Shown here: one piece after another, positions 27,131-36,046 of the stretch
Layout of the letters: each line of letters opens with the position of its first letter
Numbering within the stretch: the first letter of the stretch is position 1
DNA from: Fibrobacterota bacterium
Lineage (GTDB): Bacteria > Fibrobacterota > Fibrobacteria > UBA5070
Assembly: GCA_016715065.1 (NCBI GenBank)
Contig: JADKBN010000010.1
Location: forward strand, 310,001 to 374,000
Length of the DNA stretch: 64,000 nt
Direction: 5' to 3'
Translations under genes and position numbers: made by a program
The notes under the pieces: generated by a model
What the model saw: only the letters and a program-made list of their open reading frames with translations
Database searches by the model: none
What the model was told of the DNA's origin: nothing

Positions 27131-28327
27131 ATGAAAAAAGCACTTCTGCTCGGCGGCTCCTTTTTCCAGGTTCCTTCCGTACAGCGCGCTCGGGAACTCG
27201 GGTACTACGTGATCACGTGCGACAACGTGCCGACCAACCCAGGCCATGCCTTCGCCCACGAATACCACAACGTCTCCACCACCGACAAAGAGGGAGTATT
27301 GGAGCTCGCCCGCCGGCTCAAGGTGGATGGAGTGGTTTGTTATGCCTCTGACCCAGCCGCTCCAACTGCGGCTTACGTCTGCGAGCGGATGGGCTTCCCG
27401 ACTCACCCCTACGACTCCGTGGAGATCCTCTGCAACAAGGATCGCTTCCGCAAATTTCTGACGGACAACGACTTTTTCACGCCGAAGGCGATCGGTTACG
27501 CGGCTTCCGAACAAGGAGAGGTGAACCTCTCCCAATTCTCCCTGCCAGTGATCGTGAAGCCGGTGGATTCGTCGGGCTCGAAAGGGGTGACCAAGGTGGT
27601 TGCCCCTGAGCTTTTGCCGGAGGCGATCCAGTACGCGCTTTCATTCTCTCGTTGCAAGCGTTTTGTGGTGGAGGAGTTCATCGAGCCCGTGGGTTATCTG
27701 ATGAGCGGCGACGGATTTTCTTGGAACGGGAAACTTGTTTTCAGGCTCTTCAACAACGACCATCGCCGGGCAGCCCCGCACAATCCCTACATCACCATTG
27801 CCCTCTCGACTCCATTCCAGCATTCGACTGCCGTGCAAGACAAGATGCATTCCGAGTTGCAGCGAGCCTTTGACCTGCTCGGGCTCCAACATGGCACGTA
27901 CAATTTCGATATTCGGGTCTGCCAAAATGGCGAACCCATGATCATGGAGATCGGCCCTCGGTCTGGAGGGAACTGCATTCCGGAACTCTCGCAGTTGGCC
28001 ACGGGCATCGACATGATCAAACTCGCCATCCAAGCGGCGATGGGGGAAGACTGCGGCCATGTCCGCATGGTGGAGCCAACCGGCTTTTGGAGTTCGTACG
28101 TCTTGCACAGCAACGAGACCGGCATCCTCAAAGCGATCGAGATCGATCCTGAATTTCGCCAAAAACACCTCGTGTCCATGGAGCTGATGATTCAGCCTGG
28201 ATCTCCGGTCAAGGCTTTCCAGAATTCCAGCGAAACCGTAGGCATCCTACTTTTACGCTTTGAGTCAGAGACCCAGATGTTGGAGATGCTGAAAAATCTT
28301 GATCAGTGGGTGCGGGTTTCCTTGTAA
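27131..28327 (+). CDS. ATP-grasp ligase, tandem paralog 3
   Basis: 398 aa. The same architecture as the two preceding genes: MKKALLLGGSFFQVPSVQRA, VITCDNVPTNPGHAFA, VKPVDSSGSKGVTKV (Lys143) and NFDIRVCQNGEPMIMEIGP followed by RSGGN in the metal site. More GC-rich at third positions than paralogs 1 and 2, which points to a different history or stronger selection. ATG 27131 lies 184 bases after paralog 2, so an internal promoter is possible. Function inferred as for paralog 1. Confidence 0.86.
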   Translation: MKKALLLGGSFFQVPSVQRARELGYYVITCDNVPTNPGHAFAHEYHNVSTTDKEGVLELARRLKVDGVVCYASDPAAPTAAYVCERMGFPTHPYDSVEILCNKDRFRKFLTDNDFFTPKAIGYAASEQGEVNLSQFSLPVIVKPVDSSGSKGVTKVVAPELLPEAIQYALSFSRCKRFVVEEFIEPVGYLMSGDGFSWNGKLVFRLFNNDHRRAAPHNPYITIALSTPFQHSTAVQDKMHSELQRAFDLLGLQHGTYNFDIRVCQNGEPMIMEIGPRSGGNCIPELSQLATGIDMIKLAIQAAMGEDCGHVRMVEPTGFWSSYVLHSNETGILKAIEIDPEFRQKHLVSMELMIQPGSPVKAFQNSSETVGILLLRFESETQMLEMLKNLDQWVRVSL

Positions 28328-28401
28328 AACATCGTTGGTTATCCATACTTCAATTGGTGATTCTTTGAAATGCTAAACAAAAAAGTCAACACAGTATCAC
28401 A

Positions 28402-28866
28402 TTGTTAATCCAGCAAATTCATCGTTTAGACGAGATCAAAATCATACTCGCGCAGTATTCTGAATGCTTTCCTGAATTGTCTCGTATTATATCCTCCCTA
28501 GACGAATATGCGAACAAACTTGCTGATCATGCAATTGTTGAGGTCGCGATCAATGACAAAGGGGAAACCCTGGGGTTTATTGCCTACTACGCGAATGATT
28601 TTGTTCAACTAAACGCCTATATTGCCCTGATCGCTGTTCTTCCTGAGTACCGAACCATGAATATCGGAAGGGAGTTGTTGGGAAGTTGTGTGAAAACTTC
28701 CTTGCTGAAGGGGATGAAATCCATAGGTCTTGATTGTTTCAAAGACAACCAGCGAGCAACTGCGTTTTATTCGAATTTTGGATTTTCTGTAAAATCATCA
28801 GATTCAGAAGCCATGTTCCATTTTGAATATCAAATACCTCCATTCCAAAATATCCGTGAGCCTTGA
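28402..28866 (+). CDS. GNAT-family N-acetyltransferase
   Basis: 154 aa. Motif A/B region YIALIAVLPEYRTMNIGRELL (acetyl-CoA pyrophosphate loop R/Q-x-x-G-x-G/A) and LDCFKDNQRATAFYSNFGF are textbook GNAT. The first in-frame start is TTG 28402 without a good ribosome-binding site. An ATG at 28370 lies in another frame just before an A6 run, so a small upstream frameshift or a leader peptide is possible. Strongly AT-rich. In this context it probably N-acetylates the amino sugar made or modified by neighbours. Confidence 0.82.
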   Translation: MLIQQIHRLDEIKIILAQYSECFPELSRIISSLDEYANKLADHAIVEVAINDKGETLGFIAYYANDFVQLNAYIALIAVLPEYRTMNIGRELLGSCVKTSLLKGMKSIGLDCFKDNQRATAFYSNFGFSVKSSDSEAMFHFEYQIPPFQNIREP

Positions 28867-29084
28867 AGGGGGCGGATTCGCGCCAGGATTTTGTCAAAAA
28901 TTGGCCGGTTGTGGAATGACTGGCTTCTTGCCCCAAAAAGGGATACATTGAGGAACACCCTAACCCGCTGGAAGCGCTTTGTGGGATGACATTTTTTGTT
29001 GAGTTGTGCTCAAGGAACGATTTCTTCGGCCAGGAATATTTCTAATCTTGGCGCTCCCTTCGCCATTTGCTGGAGTGAAAACGC

Positions 29085-30416
29085 ATGAAAACAACCTATT
29101 CTGACATCAAACTCGGCTCGGAAGAGACTCTTGGCGCCATGCTGGCTGGCCTGAAGGGCAAGGAAGGTTTTTTCCCCTACCTGCACAACGACATGTCAAA
29201 ATTTGTCCCGGGGGCGTCCTGGGTCTACTACTCGGGTCCGTACTGGGGAACGGAGGAGATCGGTGCGGCGGTCGGTTCGCTTCTGCAGGGGACGTGGCTC
29301 TCGGCGGGTGAATCCGTACGCGAATTCGAAACCGCCTTCTCCAGGAAGATTCGAGAAAAGCATGCCCTGATGGTCAATTCCGGATCGTCGGCGAACCTTG
29401 TGTTGATTTCTGCTTTGAAGCGCCGTTTTGGCTGGGCAGACGGCGACGAGATCATCGTGTCTGTGGTGGGATTTCCAACAACCGTCACTCCCGTGATCCA
29501 AAACGGTCTTGTGCCCGTATGGACGGACATCGAGATGAACTCCCTGAACTTCGACCTGGAACAGGTGGAAGCCAAAATCACACCAAAAACCAGAGCCGTC
29601 CTGCTTTCGCCGGTGTTGGCCAACCCGCCGGACATGGACCGGTTGATCGCTCTTTGCAAAGACAAGAACATCCACCTCGTGCTGGATGATTGCGACAGCC
29701 TTGGATCCACTTGGCGAGGCAAATTCTTGAACGAGTATGCCGTTGCCAGCTCCAATAGTTTTTATTCCTCCCACCACCTCTGTACGGGTGAAGGAGGAAT
29801 GGTCGTCTCCAATGACGAAGATTTGATGAAGATCGCCCGATCCCTTGCGTGGTGGGGGCGTGATTGTGTCTGTGTCGGGAAAGGCAATCTGCTCCAAGCC
29901 GGCTGTTGCGGGAAGCGTTTTGATCGATGGCTCCCTGAATACGACCAGGTCGTTGACCACAGGTACATTTTCAGTGAAATAGGCTACAATCTCAAGCCGC
30001 TGGACCTGCAAGGGGCGATCGGAGTGGTCCAAATGACCAAGTTCGATGAAATCCATCGCCGTCGTCGCCTGGCCAAGGAGCGGATCGGAGCCAGTTTCGA
30101 GAAGCTTCTTCCCGTGCGTGTTCCGGGTGAGCATCCCCTTGCTGAAACCTCCTGGTTTGGTGTTCCAGTGGTCTGCTCCACGCCCCAACAAAAGCGTGCG
30201 CTTGTGGCGCATCTGGAAGCCCACAAGATCCAGACTCGCAATTACTTCTCCGGAAACATCCTGCTTCATCCCGCTTTCACAAATTTTGGAGATTGGCGGG
30301 AATTTCCAAACGCGAGCAAGGTGCTCGACTTGGTGTTTTTTGTGGGCTGTGCTCCACATTACACGGAATCGGTCTTCGAATATTTCGACGAGGTCCTAGC
30401 CAAATTCGCAGAATGA
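29085..30416 (+). CDS. rfbH: ColD/E1-type PLP sugar dehydratase (RfbH-like, aspartate-aminotransferase fold)
   Basis: 443 aa, the length of the E1 enzyme CDP-4-keto-6-deoxyglucose-3-dehydrase. The PLP Lys of ordinary DegT enzymes is replaced by His in SFYSSHHLCTGEGGMV (His230/231), the mark of ColD/E1. WWGRDCVCVGKGNLLQAGCC followed by GKRFD keeps the Cys cluster (Cys261, Cys263, Cys274/275) that binds [2Fe-2S] in E1. It would remove the 3-OH to give 3,6-dideoxyhexoses. GGAGTG precedes the ATG. The E3 reductase and the CDP-glucose genes expected for this pathway are not in the window. Confidence 0.86.
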   Translation: MKTTYSDIKLGSEETLGAMLAGLKGKEGFFPYLHNDMSKFVPGASWVYYSGPYWGTEEIGAAVGSLLQGTWLSAGESVREFETAFSRKIREKHALMVNSGSSANLVLISALKRRFGWADGDEIIVSVVGFPTTVTPVIQNGLVPVWTDIEMNSLNFDLEQVEAKITPKTRAVLLSPVLANPPDMDRLIALCKDKNIHLVLDDCDSLGSTWRGKFLNEYAVASSNSFYSSHHLCTGEGGMVVSNDEDLMKIARSLAWWGRDCVCVGKGNLLQAGCCGKRFDRWLPEYDQVVDHRYIFSEIGYNLKPLDLQGAIGVVQMTKFDEIHRRRRLAKERIGASFEKLLPVRVPGEHPLAETSWFGVPVVCSTPQQKRALVAHLEAHKIQTRNYFSGNILLHPAFTNFGDWREFPNASKVLDLVFFVGCAPHYTESVFEYFDEVLAKFAE

Positions 30417-30431
30417 CCGTTTCGTAGGAAC

Positions 30432-30460
30432 CTCCATCCGCTCACTCAGAGCGGATGGAG
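30432..30460. terminator. Bidirectional hairpin between convergent RfbH-like and aminotransferase genes
   Basis: Perfect 12-bp stem CTCCATCCGCTC / GAGCGGATGGAG with a 5-nt loop, placed between the stop codons at 30416 and 30469 of two converging genes. No T tract, but position and stability suit a shared terminator. Confidence 0.7.
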
Positions 30461-30468
30461 AGTGGGCT

Positions 30469-31569
30469 TCAGGAGCGCTTCAGAAGCCGACAAATTCTTC
30501 CCACATCTTCGATGGTGAGGGCTGGATAGATGGGCAGGCACAGCACGGATTGGGCGGCGCGATGGGCCACCGGAAGATTCGCGGGTGTTGCCGAGGGTAG
30601 TCCGCGGTAGACGGGGAACTCGCTGATCAAGGGATAGAAATAGCGGCGCGTGTAGATTCCCTGTTCCTTCAGAAGGTCGTAGACCTGATCGCGACTGCGT
30701 CCATAGGCGGCTTCATCGATGGTGATGGGGAAATACCCGTAGTTGTGGTCCACGTTCAATGGGATGTCCATGACGTGCAGGCCAGGAATCCCCGTGAGCT
30801 GTTCTCGGTACGTGCGGTCGACGACACTGCGCAGGCGGATGTTTTCATCCACGTGTTTGAGTTGCAGCAGCCCATAGGCCGATTGGATCTCGTTGAGTTT
30901 GGCGTTGATGCCGGGAGCGACCACAGTCACTTCGTCGGCAAACCCGAAATTCTTCAAGTAATCGATCCGCACCTTCGTCTTGAGATCCGGACTGACAATG
31001 GCTCCTCCCTCGATCGTGGTGAAGACCTTGGTGGAATGGAAGCTCAGGACGGAAAGATCTCCCTGTCTCAGAACAGAAACATCGTTTTGTTTGATCCCGA
31101 ATGCATGGGCGGCATCGTAGATGACCTTGAGCCCGTATGTATCTGCGATTTGCTGGATTCTGTCGTTGGCGCAGGGGTTGCCGTAGACATGGACCGGAAG
31201 GATCGCGCTGGTCTGCGGCGTGATCGCGGCTTCAATCCTATCCGGGTCGAGATTGAATGTTTTGGGGTCGATGTCCACAAAGACTGGCTTGATGTTGTTC
31301 CACCAGAGAGCGTGTGTGGTGGCGACGAAGCTGAAGGGTGTGGTGATCACCTCGCCACCGATGTGCAGAGCCTGCAAAGCAGTCAGGAGAGCAAGAGTGC
31401 CATTGGAAAACAAGGAGATGTGGTCCACCCCGAGATAGGTGCACAGCTTTTCTTCCAGCTCCTGATGGAACGGCCCCTGGTTGGTCAGCCATTTGCTCTC
31501 CCAAATCTGCTCCAGGTAAGCCGTGAATTCTTCCAGAGGAGGCATGTTCGGCTGGGTGACGTAGATCAT
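30469..31569 (-). CDS. DegT/DnrJ/EryC1/StrS-type sugar aminotransferase (VioA/FdtB-like)
   Basis: 366 aa. SLFSNGTLALLTAL (PLP phosphate binding), DAAHAFGI (Asp pairing with the pyridine N) and SFHSTKVFTTIEGGAI with the Schiff-base Lys181 define a true aminotransferase, unlike the RfbH-like neighbour. The closest pattern I recognise is the VioA/FdtB group acting on dTDP-keto-6-deoxyhexoses with glutamate as donor. Its ATG overlaps the stop of the flippase gene (ATGA), so the two are coupled. It would supply the amino sugar on which the ATP-grasp and GNAT enzymes could act. Confidence 0.88.
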   Translation of the reverse strand: MIYVTQPNMPPLEEFTAYLEQIWESKWLTNQGPFHQELEEKLCTYLGVDHISLFSNGTLALLTALQALHIGGEVITTPFSFVATTHALWWNNIKPVFVDIDPKTFNLDPDRIEAAITPQTSAILPVHVYGNPCANDRIQQIADTYGLKVIYDAAHAFGIKQNDVSVLRQGDLSVLSFHSTKVFTTIEGGAIVSPDLKTKVRIDYLKNFGFADEVTVVAPGINAKLNEIQSAYGLLQLKHVDENIRLRSVVDRTYREQLTGIPGLHVMDIPLNVDHNYGYFPITIDEAAYGRSRDQVYDLLKEQGIYTRRYFYPLISEFPVYRGLPSATPANLPVAHRAAQSVLCLPIYPALTIEDVGRICRLLKRS

Positions 31570-33014
31570 GGAGTGGTTCCCCGTGCGCGCATTTTGGTTA
31601 AGAGAATGGATTTCATCTCAAGGTACGCCTCGAGCTTGAAGAGTTCGGAAAGACCCACCACAACGGTAACCCCGCCGGCGACCTGTAAAAGCAACAGCAG
31701 TTGCGCCCCGAACGGGGCGAGTCCGATCAACCAAACAAGTCCAGCCATCGTCGAAACAACCAGGATGTTTGGGGCGAGATCGCGCAGTTGCTCGGACACC
31801 GGGTAATCCACGAATTTCCCGGAATAGAAGCTGTTGACGAAATAGGCGACCACCGAAGCACCCACCATGCCCCAGAGCATGGCATGGATCCCGAAAAAAA
31901 TTCCTGCCAGGATCACCGGCAGAGCGATCAACTTCTTGATGATTTCCAGCCGGAGGAACAATCCAGAAAAGCCGCGGACCCAGATGATTTCCAGGTTGAG
32001 CGCGTGCAAGGGGTAAAGGATCGTGGCAAGGCACAGCAACTGCAGAAACGGAACGACCTCGGCCCATTTCGGTCCCAGCAAGACGGCGACGAGGCTTTCT
32101 GCACAGGCGGCCATCCCCGCCATGAGGGCGAAAACGACAAGGGTGATGATTTTGATGAGCCTGCTGTAGGCGTACTTCAATTTTTCTTGTGGCATTTGTG
32201 CCAACAGCGGAGCCGAGACCCGTTGGACGATGCTTGTGAACCCGGCGGAGGGGATTTCCGAGAATTGACTGGCTCTCTGGTAGAATCCCAGATCTTCGAT
32301 CCGGAAGAACTTGCCGATGACAACCTTGTAGAGCTCGTCGTATCCTCGGTCGATCAATCCGGAAAGGAGCATTTTGTAGCCGAACGCGAACATTTCCCGG
32401 AATGCCTTGACATCGAAGACCCACAGCAGACGGAAATTGCCGAAGATCCAATACAGGACCGTGTTGATCGCGCTTTCCACCACCATCCGGATCACAAGGC
32501 TCCAGATTCCATGCCCGGTCCAAGCCAGATAGAGCCCCAGCGCGCTGGAAAGGACCGTGGAGGTCAGGGTGATGAACGCCTGTGTCTTGAAGTCGATCAG
32601 TTTCGCGAATTGGATCCGCTGCACGAGCGAGAGTGCGTTGATGATCAGGACGATTCCATAGACCCGTACCAGTCCGACGATCTCGGATACTTCGAAGAAG
32701 GATGCGATCAGGGGGGCGGAAACGAAGAAAATGCCGTAAAGTGTCACACCCATCGCGAGGTTGAAAAAGAAGATCGTGCTGAATTCTTCTTGCTTGCAGT
32801 CCTGCCTGACCACGAGGGATTGCGAGAATCCGCTGTCCAGGAAGATGTGCGAAAAGGTCACGAACACCGTGACCATTCCCAAGACTCCGTATTCGTGGGG
32901 GGAAAGCAGGCGAGCCATCACGATGCCCACCAGGAACTGGAGGAACTTGTTCCCGATGTTGTCGATGAAGCTCCAGGAGACCCCTCGGATCGCTTTCTCG
33001 CGGTGCGAACTCAT
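31566..33014 (-). CDS. Lipopolysaccharide flippase (WzxC/MOP superfamily), second in locus
   Basis: 482 aa, about 14 hydrophobic segments. REKAIRGVSWSFIDNIGNKFLQF, MARLLSPHEYGVLGMVTVF and GFSQSLVVRQ follow the WzxC/TuaB pattern, different from the flippase at 7698. YDELYKVVIGKFFRIEDLGFYQRA is the central conserved region. ATG 33014 was taken rather than the longer frame to 33050. It is translationally coupled to the downstream aminotransferase. Two unlike flippases suggest two glycans or merged loci. Confidence 0.88.
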   Translation of the reverse strand: MSSHREKAIRGVSWSFIDNIGNKFLQFLVGIVMARLLSPHEYGVLGMVTVFVTFSHIFLDSGFSQSLVVRQDCKQEEFSTIFFFNLAMGVTLYGIFFVSAPLIASFFEVSEIVGLVRVYGIVLIINALSLVQRIQFAKLIDFKTQAFITLTSTVLSSALGLYLAWTGHGIWSLVIRMVVESAINTVLYWIFGNFRLLWVFDVKAFREMFAFGYKMLLSGLIDRGYDELYKVVIGKFFRIEDLGFYQRASQFSEIPSAGFTSIVQRVSAPLLAQMPQEKLKYAYSRLIKIITLVVFALMAGMAACAESLVAVLLGPKWAEVVPFLQLLCLATILYPLHALNLEIIWVRGFSGLFLRLEIIKKLIALPVILAGIFFGIHAMLWGMVGASVVAYFVNSFYSGKFVDYPVSEQLRDLAPNILVVSTMAGLVWLIGLAPFGAQLLLLLQVAGGVTVVVGLSELFKLEAYLEMKSILLTKMRARGTTP

Positions 33015-33086
33015 TGGATGTTTACTCCGATTGGCCAAAACAGCGGGCATTCCCGCGCCGTCGCGAAACCGGCTTTGTGTCGCAAG

Positions 33087-34202
33087 TCAGCGGAGAACAT
33101 CGACCACCCATCCTCCATCCGGCATACGGTTGAGGCTGTGGATTCCGAAAGCGCCTTTCGGAGGGGAAATTCTGCCGATCGTGGTTTCGTGGAATTCATC
33201 TACTGTAAGGCGTTCGATCCGATGGAGCAGGATGGCGGTTCCGTAACCTGCCCGACAGTCTTGCGCGGGCCGCAGCAGCATTCCGTTGTGCTGAAACAAT
33301 TGGCCTGCGGGCCTGGAGCCGACCACGCTCACGGAAAGTGGATTCAGTTTGTGCGGCTCGAAGGTGCCCTGGAAAAGGTCCTTGGCATGGAACAGGCAGA
33401 GTTCGGAGGAATGGTCGCCAGGGTGCTGGCCACCTCCGGAAACGAACAACCACCATCTTCCATCAAACTGCATCAAGCAAGGGTCGTGGAACGGGCGTCC
33501 GGTCAGGAGGGTCCGGAGTTTTTTCCAACGAGCCGGGAATTCTTCGCAGATCCAGAGTGCGACTTCTCCGGATTCCCCGGACTCCGGCAGCAGAAAAATC
33601 CGGTTGTTGTATTCGAAGACATTGGGCCACGAAAGGTGGTGGGGTTGCTCAAGTATTTCGCCAGGTTGGACGTCCCAGTTGGAGCCGTTCTTGCATGCTG
33701 CACGAAGCCGACCTCGGTCTCCGCGCACTTGTTCCTCGAAGAGGATCCAGTCCACTCCGTCCACCTTCACGGGGAAGGGATCGGCGCGAAGAGTTTTTTT
33801 GGCCGGCAAAAGAGGCTCGGTCCGGGCGGAGCCGAAGTGGAGCGGATCGGTCGTGAGTCGCTCCACTTGCCAAAATTTGCCACCATCCAGGATGTTGCGT
33901 CGCAAGCGTTGTCTGGTGGTCTGGAAGGGCACGAACACTTCGGCGGGCAGGCGGTCACGCTTGGATGTGCTGGCCGTCAGATGGTCGAGATTTCGTTTCG
34001 CGGCCGATTTGAGGACCGGCAAAAAGGACAGCGGCGAGCCGTGGAGGATCGCCTCGAAGGGCCAGTCCGGGTGGCGATCGAGCTTGAGGACCGCGCGAAT
34101 CCGGTCGTCAGAAAGCCATGAAAGGATGGCGTTCCACCACCTGAAGGGTTTTCCGCCCGTGGTGAAGATTCGAAATTTCGGGTGAGTTTGGTCCAGGGAC
34201 AT
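33087..34202 (-). CDS. GINT1_N-like beta-propeller protein, putative glycosyltransferase-associated
   Basis: 371 aa. The stretch LRADPFPVKVDGVDWILFEE, then HHLSWPNVFEYNNRIFLLPE, RWWLFVSGGGQ, ELCLFHAKDLFQGTFEPHKL, RPAGQLFQHNG and LLRPAQDCRAGYG is the five-bladed propeller related to the N-terminal region of plant glucosamine inositolphosphorylceramide transferase (GINT1_N), also frequent in bacterial polysaccharide clusters. The C-terminal GT domain of the plant enzyme is absent. ATG 34202 follows GGAAAAA. It probably binds or transfers a sugar; exact reaction unknown. First gene of the three-gene minus-strand unit that ends with the aminotransferase. Confidence 0.75.
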   Translation of the reverse strand: MSLDQTHPKFRIFTTGGKPFRWWNAILSWLSDDRIRAVLKLDRHPDWPFEAILHGSPLSFLPVLKSAAKRNLDHLTASTSKRDRLPAEVFVPFQTTRQRLRRNILDGGKFWQVERLTTDPLHFGSARTEPLLPAKKTLRADPFPVKVDGVDWILFEEQVRGDRGRLRAACKNGSNWDVQPGEILEQPHHLSWPNVFEYNNRIFLLPESGESGEVALWICEEFPARWKKLRTLLTGRPFHDPCLMQFDGRWWLFVSGGGQHPGDHSSELCLFHAKDLFQGTFEPHKLNPLSVSVVGSRPAGQLFQHNGMLLRPAQDCRAGYGTAILLHRIERLTVDEFHETTIGRISPPKGAFGIHSLNRMPDGGWVVDVLR

Positions 34203-34340
34203 TTTTTCCAATCTGTGCGATTACTGAGAGATCATCTCAAACCGAGGAGAATCTCCCAAAAGATCCAAATTTGAGCATCAAAACGCCAAGGATTCCCGGA
34301 GAATGGCACGATTTTTCAAAAGGAGGATGCTTCCGGCGAT

Positions 34341-35834
34341 TCAGCACCCCTCCTTGCCTTCCGGGGTCTCGCGCATTCCGTCAAGCTTGCCTTCCGGCCC
34401 GAAATGCAGCCACAGATACAAGGTGATTCTGCCGGAAAATGGCTTGCGGTGCGCGTAGCCAAACCAGTCGCCATCCACCCAGGCAGGCTTGCCCAGCACC
34501 TTGCGAACCTGTTCGCGGTCCAATCCGGGGCGCAAAGTGTCCTTTTCAAGCGGGTACTGGAAATCGCCCACCGCGAATTCCGCTCCGGCGGGTATCCGCA
34601 CGATGTCGGGGCCTGCCAACATCAAGGAGTGGTAGTGGGGGTCGTGGGTCTGCGGTCCCAGTGGGGCCGGGCAGGGGCGTTGGAGTGGTCGCACCGGTCC
34701 GGCGACCGCGACCAGCTTGCGTTGGGGGTCTCCCAGCAGAAGCCGAATGGTGTCGAACTCGCCCGTTGGGGACAATTCCTGACTGCCAAACGTCGAGTTC
34801 CAAAGCGAATCCAGGACCCAAGCCTGTTCCAGCGAGGTCGGGAGCACGTCCTTCGCGGAGGCGTCTCCTCTCACACCCAATTCCGCGAGCAGTCCCCGAG
34901 CGAAAGGGTGTTCCAGCCGCAGTCCGCGCACGGAAACCGCACTGCGGGGAACTGCGTTTAGGGTGGAAGACACGATGCTCTCGGTTTCCAGGAGGTACGG
35001 TGGCACGAACCATTCGATCCGGCCGGAATCGAGATGGATGCTTTCCAGGAAAATCGCGTTGGAAAGATCCAGGGTGGGGGAGTTCACCCCGGAAAGCCGA
35101 AGTTCTCCCACCTTCAGTTGTGACAAAAATTGCACATCCTTGCGTTCCAGTGCGCAACCGGAAATTTCGAACTTCTCCAACCGCAGACCCGCGCCTGCCA
35201 ACAGATCCAGCCGCAGGCGCGATACACCTGGCCCGCACCGCAATAACAACGAATCCACCTGGCCCGACCCCATGGCCCACTCCTTGGATTCCACTCCCTG
35301 GACGGATTCCAACCACCGTCGGAAACGGCGTTCCATGCTGCTTTGCGAACAGCTCTGTTCGTCGGCCCAGTCGGGACTGGTCCGGGCAAGCCACGCGGCA
35401 GCGGCAGGTTCAGAACAGATCGCGTTGTCGTCCAGGTCCAGCTCAACGCTCCAACGGTCCGAAGTGCGCGGCAGGGAGTCCAGCTTCCAAAGGCCCAGAT
35501 CGGAGAGGTCCAGGTGGAACACTCGATCCTCGCGGCGCATGCGGGGGCCGGGTGTGGCGGATTTGGGATCGATCAATTGCGCCACCGCGTCCACTCGCCC
35601 GTTGGCCCCCATCTGGGTCCAGATCCACTCCTGCAATTCGTAGGGCACTCGCTGCCCCAGTTCCCGACCGATCACATCTTCCGGGTCCGGCGTTTCCGGG
35701 AAGGCGGCTTGGTAGGCGTCTTCCAGGCCCACTACACGCAGCAGGAACCGGAAGGTCAGGATGCACACCACCAGCGCAAGGACGAGCGCGGACAAGGCCA
35801 TGGAGGCCAGGATAAGCCATTTCGCAAGACGCAT
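34341..35834 (-). CDS. Membrane-anchored protein with LRR-like centre and BamE-like C-terminus
   Basis: About 497 aa. One N-terminal transmembrane helix (WLILASMALSALVLALVVCI) leaves the rest in the periplasm. Residues about 230-310 show short LRR-like turns (LRLDLLAGAGLRLEKFEISG, GELRLSGVNSPTLDLSNAIF). The last 60 residues (LRPGLDREQVRKVLGKPAWV ... LYLWLHFGPEGKLDGM) have the two-strand pattern of SmpA/BamE-like domains. The start is uncertain: ATG 35834 lacks a ribosome-binding site, and an in-frame ATG at 35909 would add 25 residues. Not coupled to the polysaccharide genes; function unknown. Confidence 0.65.
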   Translation of the reverse strand: MRLAKWLILASMALSALVLALVVCILTFRFLLRVVGLEDAYQAAFPETPDPEDVIGRELGQRVPYELQEWIWTQMGANGRVDAVAQLIDPKSATPGPRMRREDRVFHLDLSDLGLWKLDSLPRTSDRWSVELDLDDNAICSEPAAAAWLARTSPDWADEQSCSQSSMERRFRRWLESVQGVESKEWAMGSGQVDSLLLRCGPGVSRLRLDLLAGAGLRLEKFEISGCALERKDVQFLSQLKVGELRLSGVNSPTLDLSNAIFLESIHLDSGRIEWFVPPYLLETESIVSSTLNAVPRSAVSVRGLRLEHPFARGLLAELGVRGDASAKDVLPTSLEQAWVLDSLWNSTFGSQELSPTGEFDTIRLLLGDPQRKLVAVAGPVRPLQRPCPAPLGPQTHDPHYHSLMLAGPDIVRIPAGAEFAVGDFQYPLEKDTLRPGLDREQVRKVLGKPAWVDGDWFGYAHRKPFSGRITLYLWLHFGPEGKLDGMRETPEGKEGC

Positions 35835-35908
35835 GGAACGGCGACTTTCGGTGATCGGTAAAAAAGGGTTTTCCAAAGGTAGAGTAGCTGACAGTTGCAC
35901 GAGGTGCA

Positions 35909-35937
35909 TTGACCAATTGACTGATTTTGTGTTATCT
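35909..35937 (+). promoter_or_regulatory. Sigma-70 promoter of tRNA-Ser
   Basis: TTGACC at 35909-35914 and TTATCT at 35932-35937, spaced 17 bases, place the start of transcription about ten bases before the mature tRNA at 35954. It overlaps the upstream region of the divergent membrane-protein gene. Confidence 0.75.
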
Positions 35938-35953
35938 TCCCGCAACTTGTCCA

Positions 35954-36040
35954 GGAGAGGTGGCCGAGTGGCTTAAGGCGACGGTTTGCTAAATCGTTGT
36001 AGGCCAAAACCTACCGGGGGTTCGAATCCCCCCCTCTCCG
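35954..36040 (+). tRNA. tRNA-Ser (anticodon GCT)
   Basis: 87 nt. Acceptor stem GGAGAGG / CCTCTCC with discriminator G, D-arm GGCCGAGTGGCTTAAGGC, anticodon loop TTTGCTAAA reading AGC/AGT serine codons, a long variable arm (TTGTAGGCCAAAACCTACC) as in class II tRNAs, and T-arm GGGGGTTCGAATCCCCC. The CCA end is not encoded (TTT follows). Confidence 0.97.
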
Positions 36041-36046
36041 TTTCAC

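Noticed and set aside
31701..34121. 806-codon plus-strand frame
   Set aside because: It is antisense to the flippase and the propeller gene, and its residues reflect the complementary codons of those genes.
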